Shown: one piece after another, positions 1 through 11,996 of the stretch
Numbering within the stretch: position 1 is the first letter of the stretch
Layout: each line of letters opens with the position of its first letter
From: Thamnidium elegans
Lineage: Eukaryota; Mucoromycota; Mucoromycetes; Mucorales; Mucoraceae
Length of the DNA: 64,000 bases
Direction of reading: 5' to 3'
Assembly: GCA_025201345.1 (NCBI GenBank)
Contig: JAIXMG010000002.1
Coordinates: 1,798,001 to 1,862,000 of the forward strand
The notes under the pieces: generated by a model
Databases searched by the model: none
Seen by the model: the letters and a program-made list of their open reading frames with translations, nothing else
Told to the model about the DNA's origin: nothing
Made by a program: the position numbers and the translations under genes

Positions 1-799
1 GGACAGAGCACTAATCAATGTTTTTTCTAAGCCAATATTTTCTTCCCTTTGACAGCAGCATTGCATATAATAAAAAGAAATATGTAAACCACGGAAAGGA
101 CTTTACCCTAGTTTAGAATAATTAATTTGTAGCTTTTAAAAAAACTGCTAAAAAAAATACTAGCAGTAGTGTTACTTATTTTAATTTTGCATTTGTCCAG
201 TAGAAGTTGAAATTATCACCTCATTTTTCCCTCTTTTAAACTACGTTCCTGAATATATTCCAGAAAATCTATAGTAGACCTATACCGTTATTTTCTATAG
301 AATGATATTCTAACAAATAAATTGAGGAACGAAAATACTATGAAACTTGGTCGAGGTCTTTCTATTGACAAAACATTTGTTTACAAGAACCAAAGTAGGT
401 TATTATACGGCGGAGATGAACCAATGTTTAAGTTTTACATTTGGGGTGGTTAGTGTAACGAGTAGAGTTAGAGTTAATAGATGTAAATACTACCACCAAC
501 CTAATTTAACACTAGAGATGTATATAAGTATATGTATTTAGTTTTTTCTCTCTCAAGATCCGCCTATCCAAAAAGGTATTTCTAGTATTTTTTTTATAAG
601 CTATTCATTTATACAGTAGTATAAGTTTTAAGACGGCATGAATTTTATTTATTTATTTAGAATTGCAAGAATTTTTTTTTTTTTTTTTTGGGGTGTACTA
701 GATGATTTGTGAAAGTAGTTGTGTATATGTACAAAGAAAACGATTAAATACGTTTTAGGGACAGGGAAGTCTTGTGACCCTATCGTATCGTGGAACCGA
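1..799. other. AT-rich intergenic stretch, no gene seen
   Basis: No convincing coding frame is visible on either strand. The short open frames here lack family motifs and splice-consistent continuations. A T-rich run lies near 671-690. The right-hand part is presumably the 3' flank of the membrane-protein gene that ends at 800 on the minus strand. Confidence 0.5.
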
Positions 800-1291
800 T
801 TATTCTTCCGAATAACCAAGTTCGGAAGGTTCTCTAGCGGTTGTAGCATGACGATGATGGAAGAAAGTATCTGACTGCATAGAAGAAGAAGCATCGGCAG
901 AAGTATGTACGTCAGGATGTGTCAAATGTTTCGAATTGGGTCTATAGGAAGACGTAGGCCGAGGGGATTTATTTACCGTAAAACCTAACAATGCCCTTGG
1001 AATAGGTAAAAGTCCTGCCATTCGACTTGCAGTCCAGAAGGTCAAATTGATTGGCAAAAACATCAAGGTGACCAATAGTTTTTGAGCAGATTTCTTTTGA
1101 TCTTGTTCCATACTGTAATAAAGAAGTTGATCAAGGTCACATACTCTTTTCTCCATCTTTGAAAAGTTTTCTTCGGACCATGAACGAAATGATTTATCTT
1201 TTTTCTCAAACTGTCGTATAGCATTTGATAAGTTTTGAATACTTGGAGTGATACCATTTGCCACCTTACATTTATGTATATATGGTTAGTC

Positions 1292-1325
<34 letters not shown>

Positions 1326-2191
1326 ATTTTATGTTTACTATACCTGCCCAAGGTCTCTTTTTGTAGCAAAAGCTTTTCTTAAACTGTCAAGTTCCTCTTC
1401 CATACATTCTAGCTTTCTTTGTAATACTTCAATTTCACTTTCATTAATTACCATCTCACTTTGTAAAAAGACAGTTCTTTCACGTAACAGAGCCATAACA
1501 TGGATTAAAGGTTTAAGAGTAGCGGCTAGAACAAATACAGTAACATTGAATGTACTCATGTACTTGTCATAGTTGCTTAAAAAATATCGGCTATATTGAA
1601 GAGTATATCCTGCAACAGCAGGAGATATTATGACCCAAACTAGACCTATAATTTCATGTCTCCTTAACTCTTCCTCAACTGATTCTTTTCTTTTGTCTCT
1701 CTTCTTGTTAGAATCCAAGCCCGCTTGGTTGTTATTATTTGTAGCATATTGATGTATCACGCGACGAGATCTTGCAGTATCATAATAAGCCCATGGTACT
1801 AAACAAAAAATAAATTTTTTGGTTATATTAATAAAACAAAAAGAAACTTAATTGTTACATGATAGTTTTTTTTTTTTTTTTTTTTTTACTTACCAGTAAT
1901 CCATTTATAAACATAATATAAAATTAATAAAATCATGATAAAATCACTCCATACTTCTGCACTACCAGCTATAAAAGCACCAAGTGTAGGTATTACTGCC
2001 AATATAATAGGCCATGAAATAGCTGTAGAAAATTCATCTTTCACTGTTTCTTTATTGAATGGAGCAGCGGGTTTGGGTGTACGTTGTTTTGATGAGTTGG
2101 AGGATGCTTGCTTTTGAGTTGAACGACTAAAGGAACTTGGCCTATATCCACTTAAGAACCCTCCTTCTTGTTCTGTATCTGGATCTCCCAT
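800..2191 (-). CDS. Fungal multi-pass membrane protein with coiled coil, unnamed
   Basis: Three exons, 2191-1894, 1798-1344 and 1264-800, give 405 residues; both introns are GT-AG and keep frame. After a Ser/Gln-rich N-terminus there are two hydrophobic segments around residues 58-97, ending in YVYKWI, then two more around 149-168 and 185-205. A leucine/glutamate heptad-rich coiled coil follows at about 205-245, and the third exon holds another hydrophobic stretch and a basic, Ser-rich tail. The first intron contains T/A runs and the second a T run of about 36. I believe related proteins exist in other fungi, but I cannot attach a family name or function. An organelle- or ER-membrane location is inference from the hydrophobic segments. 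It is transcribed divergently from PIG-M, 617 bp away. Confidence 0.75.
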
Positions 2192-2808
2192 AATATTTTA
2201 TAATATATATATATATATGTATATATTTATATATAGAAAAAAAATATAAAGTAAAAAAAAAAAGTGAATTATAAAGAAACGCGACCGCAACTTTTCATGC
2301 GATTTAAAAAGAAGAAAAAGAAGCTCTAATGGGAAAAAGGGCAGTCGCAATTACTTTAGGTAATAATCTACATGCACTTCATACTATAAAAGTATTCATG
2401 TGTGACACTGATCCTTTCTATGGCGCGAATCATTCGTTACGGACATTCTATTGCATGGAAAATGGGCGTTTAGCACCAAAAAGAACAAGTTCCCACGCTG
2501 TTACAGAATAAATGCATCATCTTCGCGTGAAGTTTCTGGCTTAAAAAGACCAATTAAATAAAGAATTTTGGATCGTTTCAAGGAAAGAGTATTAAAGGGT
2601 AAAAAGCAATACAGGACTGCTCCAATTTGTCGCAATGTGAAATAGGCAGTGGTTTTAGTGGTAAAATACCTTGCTGCTGTATCTTTTTTTTTGCTGCTAA
2701 AAAACTTAAAAGGTACTTTTTTCTCGTATAATAAACCAAAAATGTCTTTGTTTTTTTTACTGCAGTCATTGATATCGATGCTTTCGCTTTTTAGATATGT
2801 TATAAGAA
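2192..2808. promoter_or_regulatory. Divergent intergenic region, membrane protein / PIG-M
   Basis: This 617-bp gap lies between two divergent start codons and so must hold both promoters. AT dinucleotide runs lie at about 2200-2235. Inside it, 2329-2511 (+), short frames at 2550-2640 (+) and 2501-2824 (-) are open and fairly codon-like, but they match no family and the last overlaps the PIG-M start. They may be relics of an older gene; no function is claimed. Confidence 0.4.
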
Positions 2809-4352
2809 ATGGACAAGCTTTCATCTTGGTTGACCTTTAAGAAACTTTGTATAGCGGCTTTTCTACTTCGAGTAGTTTTGTTGATTTATGGAGAGATTCA
2901 AGATGCATTCCTTACTGTAAAGTATACAGATATTGATTATATTGTATTCACTGATGCTGCACGATATATAACACAAGGCCAATCACCTTACTTGCGCGAG
3001 ACTTATCGATATACACCCATTCTAGCCATGATGTTAACTCCCAACATTTATTGGTTTAAATCGTTTGGTAAATGTTTATTTGCTGGTGCAGATTTGCTTG
3101 TAGGATACCTTATTCATCGTATATTGGTCCTTAGAGGAATGTCTTCTAAAGACGCTTTAAAATATGATGCTCTTTGGTTGTTAAACCCCATGGTGGCAAA
3201 TATTTCAACACGTGGCAACGCTGAATCCTTATTAGGTGTAATGGTCTTAGGTACTCTTTATCTTGTCTTGACCCGTCGTTACTTTTATTCTGCTTGTACG
3301 TTATTTGGTTTATCTGTTCATTTCAAAATATATCCCGTCATTTACGCCGTACCTTTATTGTTCTTATTGGATAATAATTATGGTGAACCATTTGATAAAT
3401 ATCCTTTTATTTTAGCGAAATACCAGTGCTATAGATATCACTTATTGCAAGTTTTAGATAATGATCGAAGTGAAAATAAACTTAAAAAGTGCTTACATGG
3501 ATTAGTAGAATTTTGTTCACCTTTACGCATTATATTTGGTGTTGCAAGCGCGTCTGTATTCTTCTTGCTTACTGCCCTCATGTATCAACAGTAAGTTTTA
3601 TTATTTTTTATTCTTGTCTTGAATACTTAGTGTAATTATTCTGTAGGTATGGAATGGAATTTATGCATAATACTTACCTGTATCATGTTACGAGAGAGGA
3701 TCATCGTCATAACTTTTCAATTTGGTTTTATCAAATGTATCTTGGAATTGAGAACACAAGTCCATGGATGGGGTTATTAGCATTTGTACCTCAATTAGCT
3801 TTGGTTACATTGATCGGTATTGCTTTTGGAAAGGACATATTTTTTGCTTGTTTTGTACAGACATTCTTATTTGTTACGTTCAACAAGGTTATCACCTCTC
3901 AAGTAAGCGTAACTATATATTTTGTACGAAATTATGGTCTCATTAAACGTGTATTTTTTTTATTTAGTACTTTATGTGGTATATTTGTTTATTCCCATTG
4001 ATTTTACCATCCTCAAATATTAATTTTAAATGGAAAGGATTAATGCTTGTTATTGCATGGGCTGCTGGACAGGTAGACAAAAAAAAAAAAAAAAAAAAAA
4101 GTACTTTTGATATATTGCTCAAACTTATATTATTTCTTATAGGGATTGTGGTTAAATTATGCATACCAGTTGGAATTTCTGGGTCAAAATACATTTTTGC
4201 AACTTTGGATAGCAGGTACATCCTTTTTTATTATCAACTGTTGGATTGTTGTCGAGTTAATATTGAACCATCAATACGAACGTGTTTATGGATCAAATGG
4301 AAGAATTAGATGGGTTTGGGGTATGGGTGATCCTGGTTCAAAGAGACGTTAA
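2809..4352 (+). CDS. GPI14: GPI mannosyltransferase I catalytic subunit (PIG-M)
   Basis: This enzyme adds the first mannose to the GPI-anchor precursor on the ER lumenal side, using dolichol-phosphate-mannose. Exons are 2809-3590, 3647-3902, 3968-4072 and 4143-4352, giving 450 residues, slightly longer than the usual 400-425. The GT50 acidic motif is visible as YTDIDY near residue 40, followed by the family's TYRYTPILA, NPM and STRGNAES segments and the FKIYP motif. Many hydrophobic helices run to the C-terminus. There is a family-variable insertion around residues 190-225. The start is the first Met before the MDKLSSW membrane segment. The third intron contains an A run of about 20. The PIG-M assignment is confident; fine details of the insertion are not. 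Confidence 0.92.
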
Positions 4353-4388
4353 ACAATTTTATTTAAATCGATAAAGAAAAAAAAAAGA

Positions 4389-6803
4389 CTACAACTTTGA
4401 TACTTTTAAAGTATTGCCACGATGAAGAATATCTAAAACCAATTTCTACAATATATATAAATATATGTATAAATAAATATTAATTTTGATTTTTTATACC
4501 ATTTATAATATGTACTTACGCGAAGTTTGACATTTTCTGCCTTAGAGTTAACCGGATTCTTTTGGACAACATCCCAAAAGTGCTCGTAAGCACGACCATC
4601 TTTCTTGCCTAAGGCGGTATTCAGTTCAAAATCAGTAAAACCAAAACTATCCGTTAAGGGAATAGCATTATTTGCCACTTTTGCAAGTATAGTTCGATAT
4701 TGGCCATTTAACATATCAAGATCAGAAGGATGAATAGTAAATGTAGATAAAAATGTGGATGATGAGGAGTAGTTAAGAGTGAATAAACAGAACTATTAAA
4801 TTCAGGTTAATTATAAAGATATAAGTTAGAGGACCCCATACTTACTAAATCAGAGACAGCCTTCAAGGTATCTGCTAACTTTGCGTATTCAGCGACAGGT
4901 CTGACAGCCTCAACCTTACGAATCATCTCTTGTAAAATAAAATACTCTGCATGGGCAGTACTGACGGCCCAACATTCAACATTTAAATCAGACCATGCTC
5001 GACCAGATTTTAATTGCTTGTCTAAACTGGCAACAAGACGAGCAGTTCGTCTACCGAATACCTTTAACTGAATTCTAGGATCCAAAATTTGCTCATAAGG
5101 GTTCTCGAATTTAAATGAGTCTGTCGGTTCCTCAGTTAAAGTGTTCAGGTATTCCGTAGTGGATGTCAATTGCTTTCCTTTAGACATATCATTTAACTGC
5201 TTTAAAAGGAACCGAGCTACTTGTTGAGATAGGACGAAGTTATCACCTTCATAAGTGTTTGAAGGAACAAATATAGCAAATAATTCAGAGACACCACTAA
5301 AGACGGAAAAACCGTGGCCACCCATTGCTTTACGGCACTCTTCCATACCGTCGGTGGAATGACGAGTACTCCAACTCTTGAGGGCACAAGAGGTAGCATG
5401 TACCTCAGGTAACATGGTGGCATTATTAACTTCTAATTGTTTCGTTAAAGTATTGAATTTAGTATACATGGCTTCACTGGAAACAATCAATGCATATGCG
5501 GTAGATAAAAGAGACATCAATCGATGTTTTACCGAAGAATAAGAAATAACTTGTGTTTCAAGATTAGAGTTATCTAATTTTGATTCCGGTGCTTGGAATT
5601 GACGACGTACCGTACAATAACGAACAGCAATTGTAACTGCTTTACCTAATCTCCATCCCGCTTCCTCTACCAAATCAACACGAATCTTTACCATGCTGCC
5701 ATACGACATTTTTGAATGAACAGGTGCAATATATTTGCCATCTCTTGTAACTTGCGAAAATTTCATCAACATGTTATCACGAGGGATACGTACTTTATCG
5801 AATAAAACAAACCCGTTATCAGATGTAGCAAAGCCTCCATAAGCTTTTGGACCGATATCACCAACAGTAATTCCTTTAAAGGGTTCTAAATCAATAGGTG
5901 ATCTAATAGGTACAATAAATAAATGGGGACCAAATGATTTGGCTCCAATAAGCAATTGAGCTTGTACTACCGCATGTGTGCAGGCAACACCTAAACCACC
6001 TACCCACCATTTGGCTGCAGTGATATCGGGGGTATGAATAATAAATTCGTCGGAATTTTGGTCATATACTGCTTCCGTCTTCAAACCCATTACATTAGAT
6101 CCATGGCTAGAAAAAAAAAACTTGGTTAGGTTGAAAAAACCGGTTTTCATAAAGTTAAGGGTACCTAAGTTCTGTTTGTGCATAACATCCAATGATAGCG
6201 CACTTTCTAGCTGCATTGTACCATTTATCAACTTGCTTGGGCGTTCCTTGATTTTTTATCACAGGCATAAAAGCTATAAAAAATATTATAAATATAATGT
6301 ATTCAGTGTCTTCCTATTTTTAAATTGTTACCTTTGAAATGAAGTGTGACCTAAAGAATTTTACATGTAAAAGTTAGCTTCTTAAAATTAAATAAATATA
6401 TATATATATATTACGGGTAATGCGAAATCAATATGTTCAATCAGGGCAGCGCATTGGCTTTCGTTCATATCTTGTTCTTGCATCAATTCAATAAGACGCT
6501 TTGAAATTTGTAACGCTTTTTGTAGTTGCTAAATATCGATTACTATTTTTTTTTAGCACGATAGTTTTATGTGGAATATACATGTATTTTCTATACGCTT
6601 ACCTCTTGACGATTTAAAAAAGGTACCTCAGATTTATTGAACACAGGATCATTTTGAGTCAAGTTTCGGAAATAGTCTAGTTGCTCAATAGCCTTTGGAC
6701 CTCCACGAAGCAAGTAGTACATTGATTCAGTAGAGAAGTCAGATTTATTACGAGCCGTTTCAATGTCTGTACTCATTTGGACCAACGTCTTGTTAAGAGT
6801 CAT
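4389..6803 (-). CDS. POX1: Peroxisomal acyl-CoA oxidase, copy 1
   Basis: This FAD enzyme catalyses the first step of peroxisomal beta-oxidation, acyl-CoA to trans-2-enoyl-CoA with release of hydrogen peroxide. Seven exons, 6803-6603, 6528-6415, 6350-6332, 6273-6165, 6106-4846, 4792-4520 and 4445-4389, give 677 residues. Visible family marks are the flavin/substrate segment CYAQTEL(S/G)HGSNV, AMGGHGF, and TYEGDN carrying the catalytic glutamate. The C-terminus is SKL, a textbook PTS1 signal. The third exon is only 19 nt and encodes VTLHFK plus one base. It lies 366 bp from a second copy in the same orientation with the same intron positions, so the two arose by tandem duplication. The usual GHGSN reads SHGSN here under the best splice choice. 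Confidence 0.93.
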
Positions 6804-7169
6804 TTGTTAAAAAAAAAAAGAAAAAGTGAAATAAAGTAGGATAAAAAAAGGAAAACTGAGAATATTTCCCTGTGCCTTTTTATTGATTTACGTTATGCAT
6901 ATTTGTTTATATTATGCGGCCAAGTTAATTTCAAATGTCTATTATTATATGTATTCTATACCAAAGTGGGGTTACAACTCTTAAAAACATGCGAATTGAT
7001 CCCTTAAAGATAACGACAGTAATATCGTAAGCTTAATAAGTGTAAAATATTACCAATAGATCGAGATGAAACCATACTTAGTATTATATATAGATTATGT
7101 TTATAAAGAGTACATATTTATTATATATAAAAATTTAGCATCCAAAACGCTTTGGTTTCATTTTTATCA

Positions 7170-9614
7170 TTACAATTTGGATGCCTTGACATATTCCAAG
7201 TTATTTCCGCTATGAAGAATATTCAAGACCAATTTCTAAAAAAAAAAAAGAATTAATTTCGATAAATCGTTGTGTTAGTATATGTGTACTTACAGTCAAT
7301 TTTTCATTTTCTTCGCCATGGTTAATAGGGTTCTTTTGTACAGCATCCCATAAATGTTCATAAGCACGGCCATCCTTCTTTCCTAAGGCAGTATTAAGCT
7401 CATGATCAGTGAAACCAAAACTGTCTGTTAAAGCAACGGCATTATCTGCTACTTTTGCAATAGTGGCACGGTATTGCTCATTCAATCTGGAAAGATCAGA
7501 GGGATGAATAGTAGAGGTAGATAAGAAAGTAGCTAAAGAAGAATATCCAAGAGTAGAAAGACAGAACTATAAATAAATAAATAAAAACTTAGTACAACTA
7601 CAATGTATTTTAATGCATATTTTAAGCTTACCAAATCAGATATGGTCTTCATGGTATCTGCTAATTCAGCTTGCTCCGGAGTAGCTCTCATAGTATCGAC
7701 CTTGCAAATCATATCCTTCAAAATTAAGTACTCTGCGTGAGCGAGGTTGACGGACCAACATTCCATATTTAAATCAGACCATTCTCTACCAGATTGTAAT
7801 TGTTGACCCAAATCAGCAACAAGACGAGCAGAACGCATACTAAAGATCTTTAATTGAACATTGGGGTCCAAAATTTCTTCATTGGGGTTTTGGAACTCGT
7901 AAGGGTTAGTTGTACCTTCAGCTAAAGTATTCAAATATTCAGCAGTAGTAGAAGTAACTTCTTTGCCTTGAACAACATTTTGCAATTGCTTTAAGAGGAA
8001 ACGAGCTACTTGTTGAGCCAAAACAAAGTTATCCCCTTCATAAGTGTTGGAAGGGACAAATGTGGCAAATAATTCAGAGACACCACTGAAGATAGAATAA
8101 CCGTGGCCACCCATTGCTTTACGGCACTCTTCCATACCGTCGGTGGAACGACGAGTACTCCAACTCTTGAGGGCACAAGAGGTAGCATGTACCTCAGGTA
8201 ACATGGTGGCGTTATTAACTTCTAATTGTTCCATTAAAGTGTTGAATTTAGTATACATGGCTTCACCGGAAATAATTAATGCATATGCGGTAGATAAAAG
8301 AGGCATCAAACGATGTTGCACAGAGGAATATGAAATAACTTGAGCTTCAGGGCGATTATTATCGAACTTGAAACTAGGTGGGTTATGGAATTGACGGCGA
8401 ACAGTACAGTAACGAGTAGCGATAGTAACAGCTTTACCCAACTTCCAAGCAGCATCGGTAACAATATCAACACGAAGCTTAACCATACTACCATAGGATA
8501 ACTTCATGTGAATAGGAGGAGTATATTTGCCTTCTTTACTTAAATGGGCAAATTTCATAAGCATGTTATCACGAGGAATACGAACATGATCAAATAAGGC
8601 AAAACCGTTATCGGTAGTGGCGAAACCTCCATAGGCCTTGGGTCCAATATCTCCAACGGTAATACCCCTGCATGGTTTTAAGTCAAAAGGAGATCGAACG
8701 GGTACAATGAAGAGGTGAGGACCGTGAGACTTATCGTTGATAATTAACTGAGCTTGTACAACTGCGTGTGTGCAGGCAACGCCTAAGCCACCAATCCACC
8801 ACTTTGCAGCAGTAATATCAGGACTGTGAACAACAAATTCATCAGACTTTTGGTCGTATACTGCAACTGTATTTAAGCCTAAAACGTTTGAGCCATGACT
8901 ATGTAAAATCATAAATTGATTAGATTAAATTTTGGTTCGATAGATGTATATTTGTTTACCCTAATTCGGTTTGAGCATAACAACCAATGATGGCGTGTCT
9001 TTTGGCAGCAGTATACCATTTATCGGATTGCTCGGTAGTTCCTTGGGCCTTAATAACAGGCATGAAAGCTATATAGAAATAAAAATATAAATATAACTAT
9101 TTATAGTTGTTTATGTAAGTAACATTTCGTACCAGTATAGTGAAGGGCAAGCTACATCAAAGAAAAAAAAGAGGTAATGAAAAGAAGCGCCGTTAGAATT
9201 ATTTAATGGGTTGGCTACGTATAAAACATAACTTACAGGAGTTAAAAGTTCAATATGTCTAAATAGGTTTGCAAACTGTTCATCATCCATATTCTTTTCT
9301 TCGATCAACTCAATCATACGTTTAGAAATAAGTAAAGAGTGATATAATTGCTAATATAAAAAATAATGCGTGAGAAAAAATATTAATAATAATGCACGCG
9401 GTTGAGCACTTACTTCTTGACGGCTTTGGAAAGGAGTCTCAGCTTTACTGAATATTGGTTCATTTTCAGCTAGTTGACGAAGATCGTTTAATTTCTTTAC
9501 AGCTTCTTCGCCACCACGAAGCATATTAAGCATAGAGTTAATAGAGAAGTTCGCTTTTTGACGAGCTTCCTCAATGTCAGTGTTCATTTGGGCCAGAGTC
9601 TTGTTGTTGCTCAT
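7170..9614 (-). CDS. POX1: Peroxisomal acyl-CoA oxidase, copy 2
   Basis: Tandem paralogue of the 4389-6803 gene with the same reaction and location. Seven exons, 9614-9414, 9350-9237, 9151-9133, 9068-8960, 8898-7632, 7566-7294 and 7235-7170, give 682 residues. The canonical TELGHGSNV, KAMGGHGY and TYEGDN motifs are present, and the protein ends in SKL, a PTS1 signal. The exon count, all intron phases and the 19-nt third exon (LALHYT plus one base) match copy 1. Differences concentrate in the N-terminal 180 residues and in the extreme C-terminus, where this copy is a few residues longer. Different chain-length preference between the copies is plausible from other fungal families but cannot be read from sequence. 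Confidence 0.93.
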
Positions 9615-11996
9615 CTATGGTAGAAATAAAAAGATAAAAGTAAAACGGTTAAAAAAATAAAAAGGGAAACCGTAAAGTGTACCTTTATAAACCTTTTTTT
9701 CTTTTCTGTCCTTTTATGTCACATGATACGATCCAAACCCCACATACTTCGTTTTTTATGACAACTATTAATTCGCTTAAAACGGTACCAAAAGGAAGTG
9801 TGTAACACACATATTTTTTTTAACTAAAAAAAGAAATTTGAGGATTATCATTCTGGGAAAAAAAAAGGTACGCTTTTAACCTAACTGGTTTTTGCTGTCT
9901 TTTTAGTATTGACGCACGGTCTATTTACGCGGTCGTTTATCCACGTTAATTTCGTAAAAAAATGCCTTGCAGCATGAATCTAGTTGCGAATAAAAAATGA
10001 TTAACTAGCGTATAAGTATGACGTATGAAACGAGTAAATTGACTTCCTCTTTTTATTATGTTTATTTATTTTAAAGTGTTTTTTCTTTTTCTTTCCAGTA
10101 AGTATCTTTTATATGATATGTGTCAACAAAATGAACTACTTAAATTTTTAAAACCAATTCCTGAACACAATGGCTGAGTTCGTCTTCCTCGAGCTACACG
10201 CGAGATGGACTTTATAACCTTTTGATCAATGGTATCTCCGATGTAGGAAAGTAAAAAGAAATGACTCGTATGAAGTAGCAATGAAACTTATCATTGTATT
10301 GAAGCAAAATAAAGTGGAGGAAGGGAAAAGACTGGATTGGGCGGCTTGTTTGAAAGAAGGGAAGGATTTGAAGAATCATTGCAGAATCGATTCGTCAAGT
10401 ATATAAAGGCCTATAAAAATAAATCTTTTTTTGGGGGTGAGAATTAAATTACGCTATTCAATATGTTTCTATTAGACAGGTAGGGGAGTTTGTGTAGGCT
10501 GCGAACAGCAAAATAATTCCAAAGTGAAATTTGTAATGATTCAAAACTCTTCTTTTTTTTTGCAAAAGAACTAAAACTCCGTTTTTATTTAAACTTCAAA
10601 ACTTGACCTGATAAAAAGTTTATAGAAAGTTACACGCATAATTTTTATTGTTATTTTGTTGATTCTGCGGAATATACGTACGCCAATAGCGATCTGGGTA
10701 TACACATAATAAAGATCACACTCGTGATTTTCCAAATATATCTTCAATAAACTTATTCATCGTTTTTTTTTTCTGTACCTATCATCTACTAGTACGTATT
10801 TTTTTTTTCCCTCTTTTTACGAAAGAGAGATAGTTTTTACGCAAGATTATTCTTTACTAAAACATAAATGGGAAGACTAATTTAATTCTTGTTAAAAAAA
10901 CATTTTCATGTGTTAAAGAAACAATAAGCAAGTTTTCTAAAAGAAAATGTCGACCGTTAATTAAACAACGGGTAAAAATTTTCATGATTAACTATTACCA
11001 AATATGAAGTTGTTTATTTTATTCAAAAGACTATAGCAACCATGTATTTTTTTTTAAATAAAAAAAAACCTTATATTCCATACAAAACAGGTTTTTTTAA
11101 TAAATTCTATTGGACTTTTTAATTTGTACACTCGTATGTACAGTCTAATTTTGTCACTCTAGACTTTCCAGCTATAGTCCCAGAAACCGTTACAGTTCTA
11201 ATTATGCATGTACGGGTTATCTTTGACTTTTTCACATGAAGAAATATAGGGTTGAGATATAAATCTCTTTAAATACTGTTACATTTTTACGCCACAACTC
11301 TATAGCTTAATGAAAAGCCCTCAAAACCGATGTACTAATTTTTTTTTAAAATAAAGACCCCATTATGATGGCAGAAATAGAAGTAGACTGTACGACAAAG
11401 AGGGTTTATTAAAATATTCCTTAGAGTAATGCTTCTAGACTAGCATAGAATCGAGATAAAAGTTGTTTATTTACAAAAAAAAAAAAGATCTCGGTCCTTC
11501 CATATTGATCAAGCCGATATAGTAGATTTTACTGTATATTAGAGATAGTTACTATACCAACAAAGAATTATTTTTCGTCGTAATAATAGTTATTCCTAGG
11601 ACCAAATCAAACGTATAACAGCTTTGTCATTCAATGAATATTTTAACCGGAAAAAAAAATAGGAATGGCATAATTAATTAGGTACAAGTTTATTACGAGT
11701 TTATCCTTTTGTTCTATTACATGAAAGATTTCATTATCTAGATTTTTTTTTTAAATAATCTCATTGTAAACACAAGCAGATTGAGAATCTGAGATGCTGT
11801 TTACAACAATTACGAAAGAAGTGTGGGAGGTAATTTGGTAAATCGGATATACTTTGTTTGTACAAATAAAGTGTAATCAGCTATTTCGAATAAACTGTTG
11901 AAATGTGTACTTCTTTATATGTTATAATCTGTCAACTATTAATACGCATTACATGTGTTCTATCCATTCGTTTGGGTACCAATCAAACACAGTGAA
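9615..11996. other. Gene-poor 2.4-kb stretch with repeat-derived segment
   Basis: No gene could be supported on either strand. Positions 9912-10035 resemble DNA at 58346-58540 (see repeat entries). Short codon-like fragments follow at about 10120-10400, broken by stops. The rest is AT-rich with many short T runs. This is probably a decayed mobile-element or gene remnant plus the promoters of the flanking genes. Confidence 0.45.
9912..10035 (+). repeat. Degenerate copy of dispersed non-coding repeat
   Basis: Shares in order with 58346-58540 a CTATTTACGCG core, a GCATGAATC-AGTTG block, a CGTATAAGTA block, then ATGAAAC and CGAGTAAA. Spacing is shorter and several positions differ. It appears to be a decayed copy of the promoter-like region upstream of the nuclease-like relic at 58831. 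Confidence 0.5.

Noticed and set aside
11955..11996. Longer start for the HAD protein at 11955
   Set aside because: The codon there is GTG, not ATG; nuclear fungal genes start with ATG, and the first in-frame ATG is at 11997.
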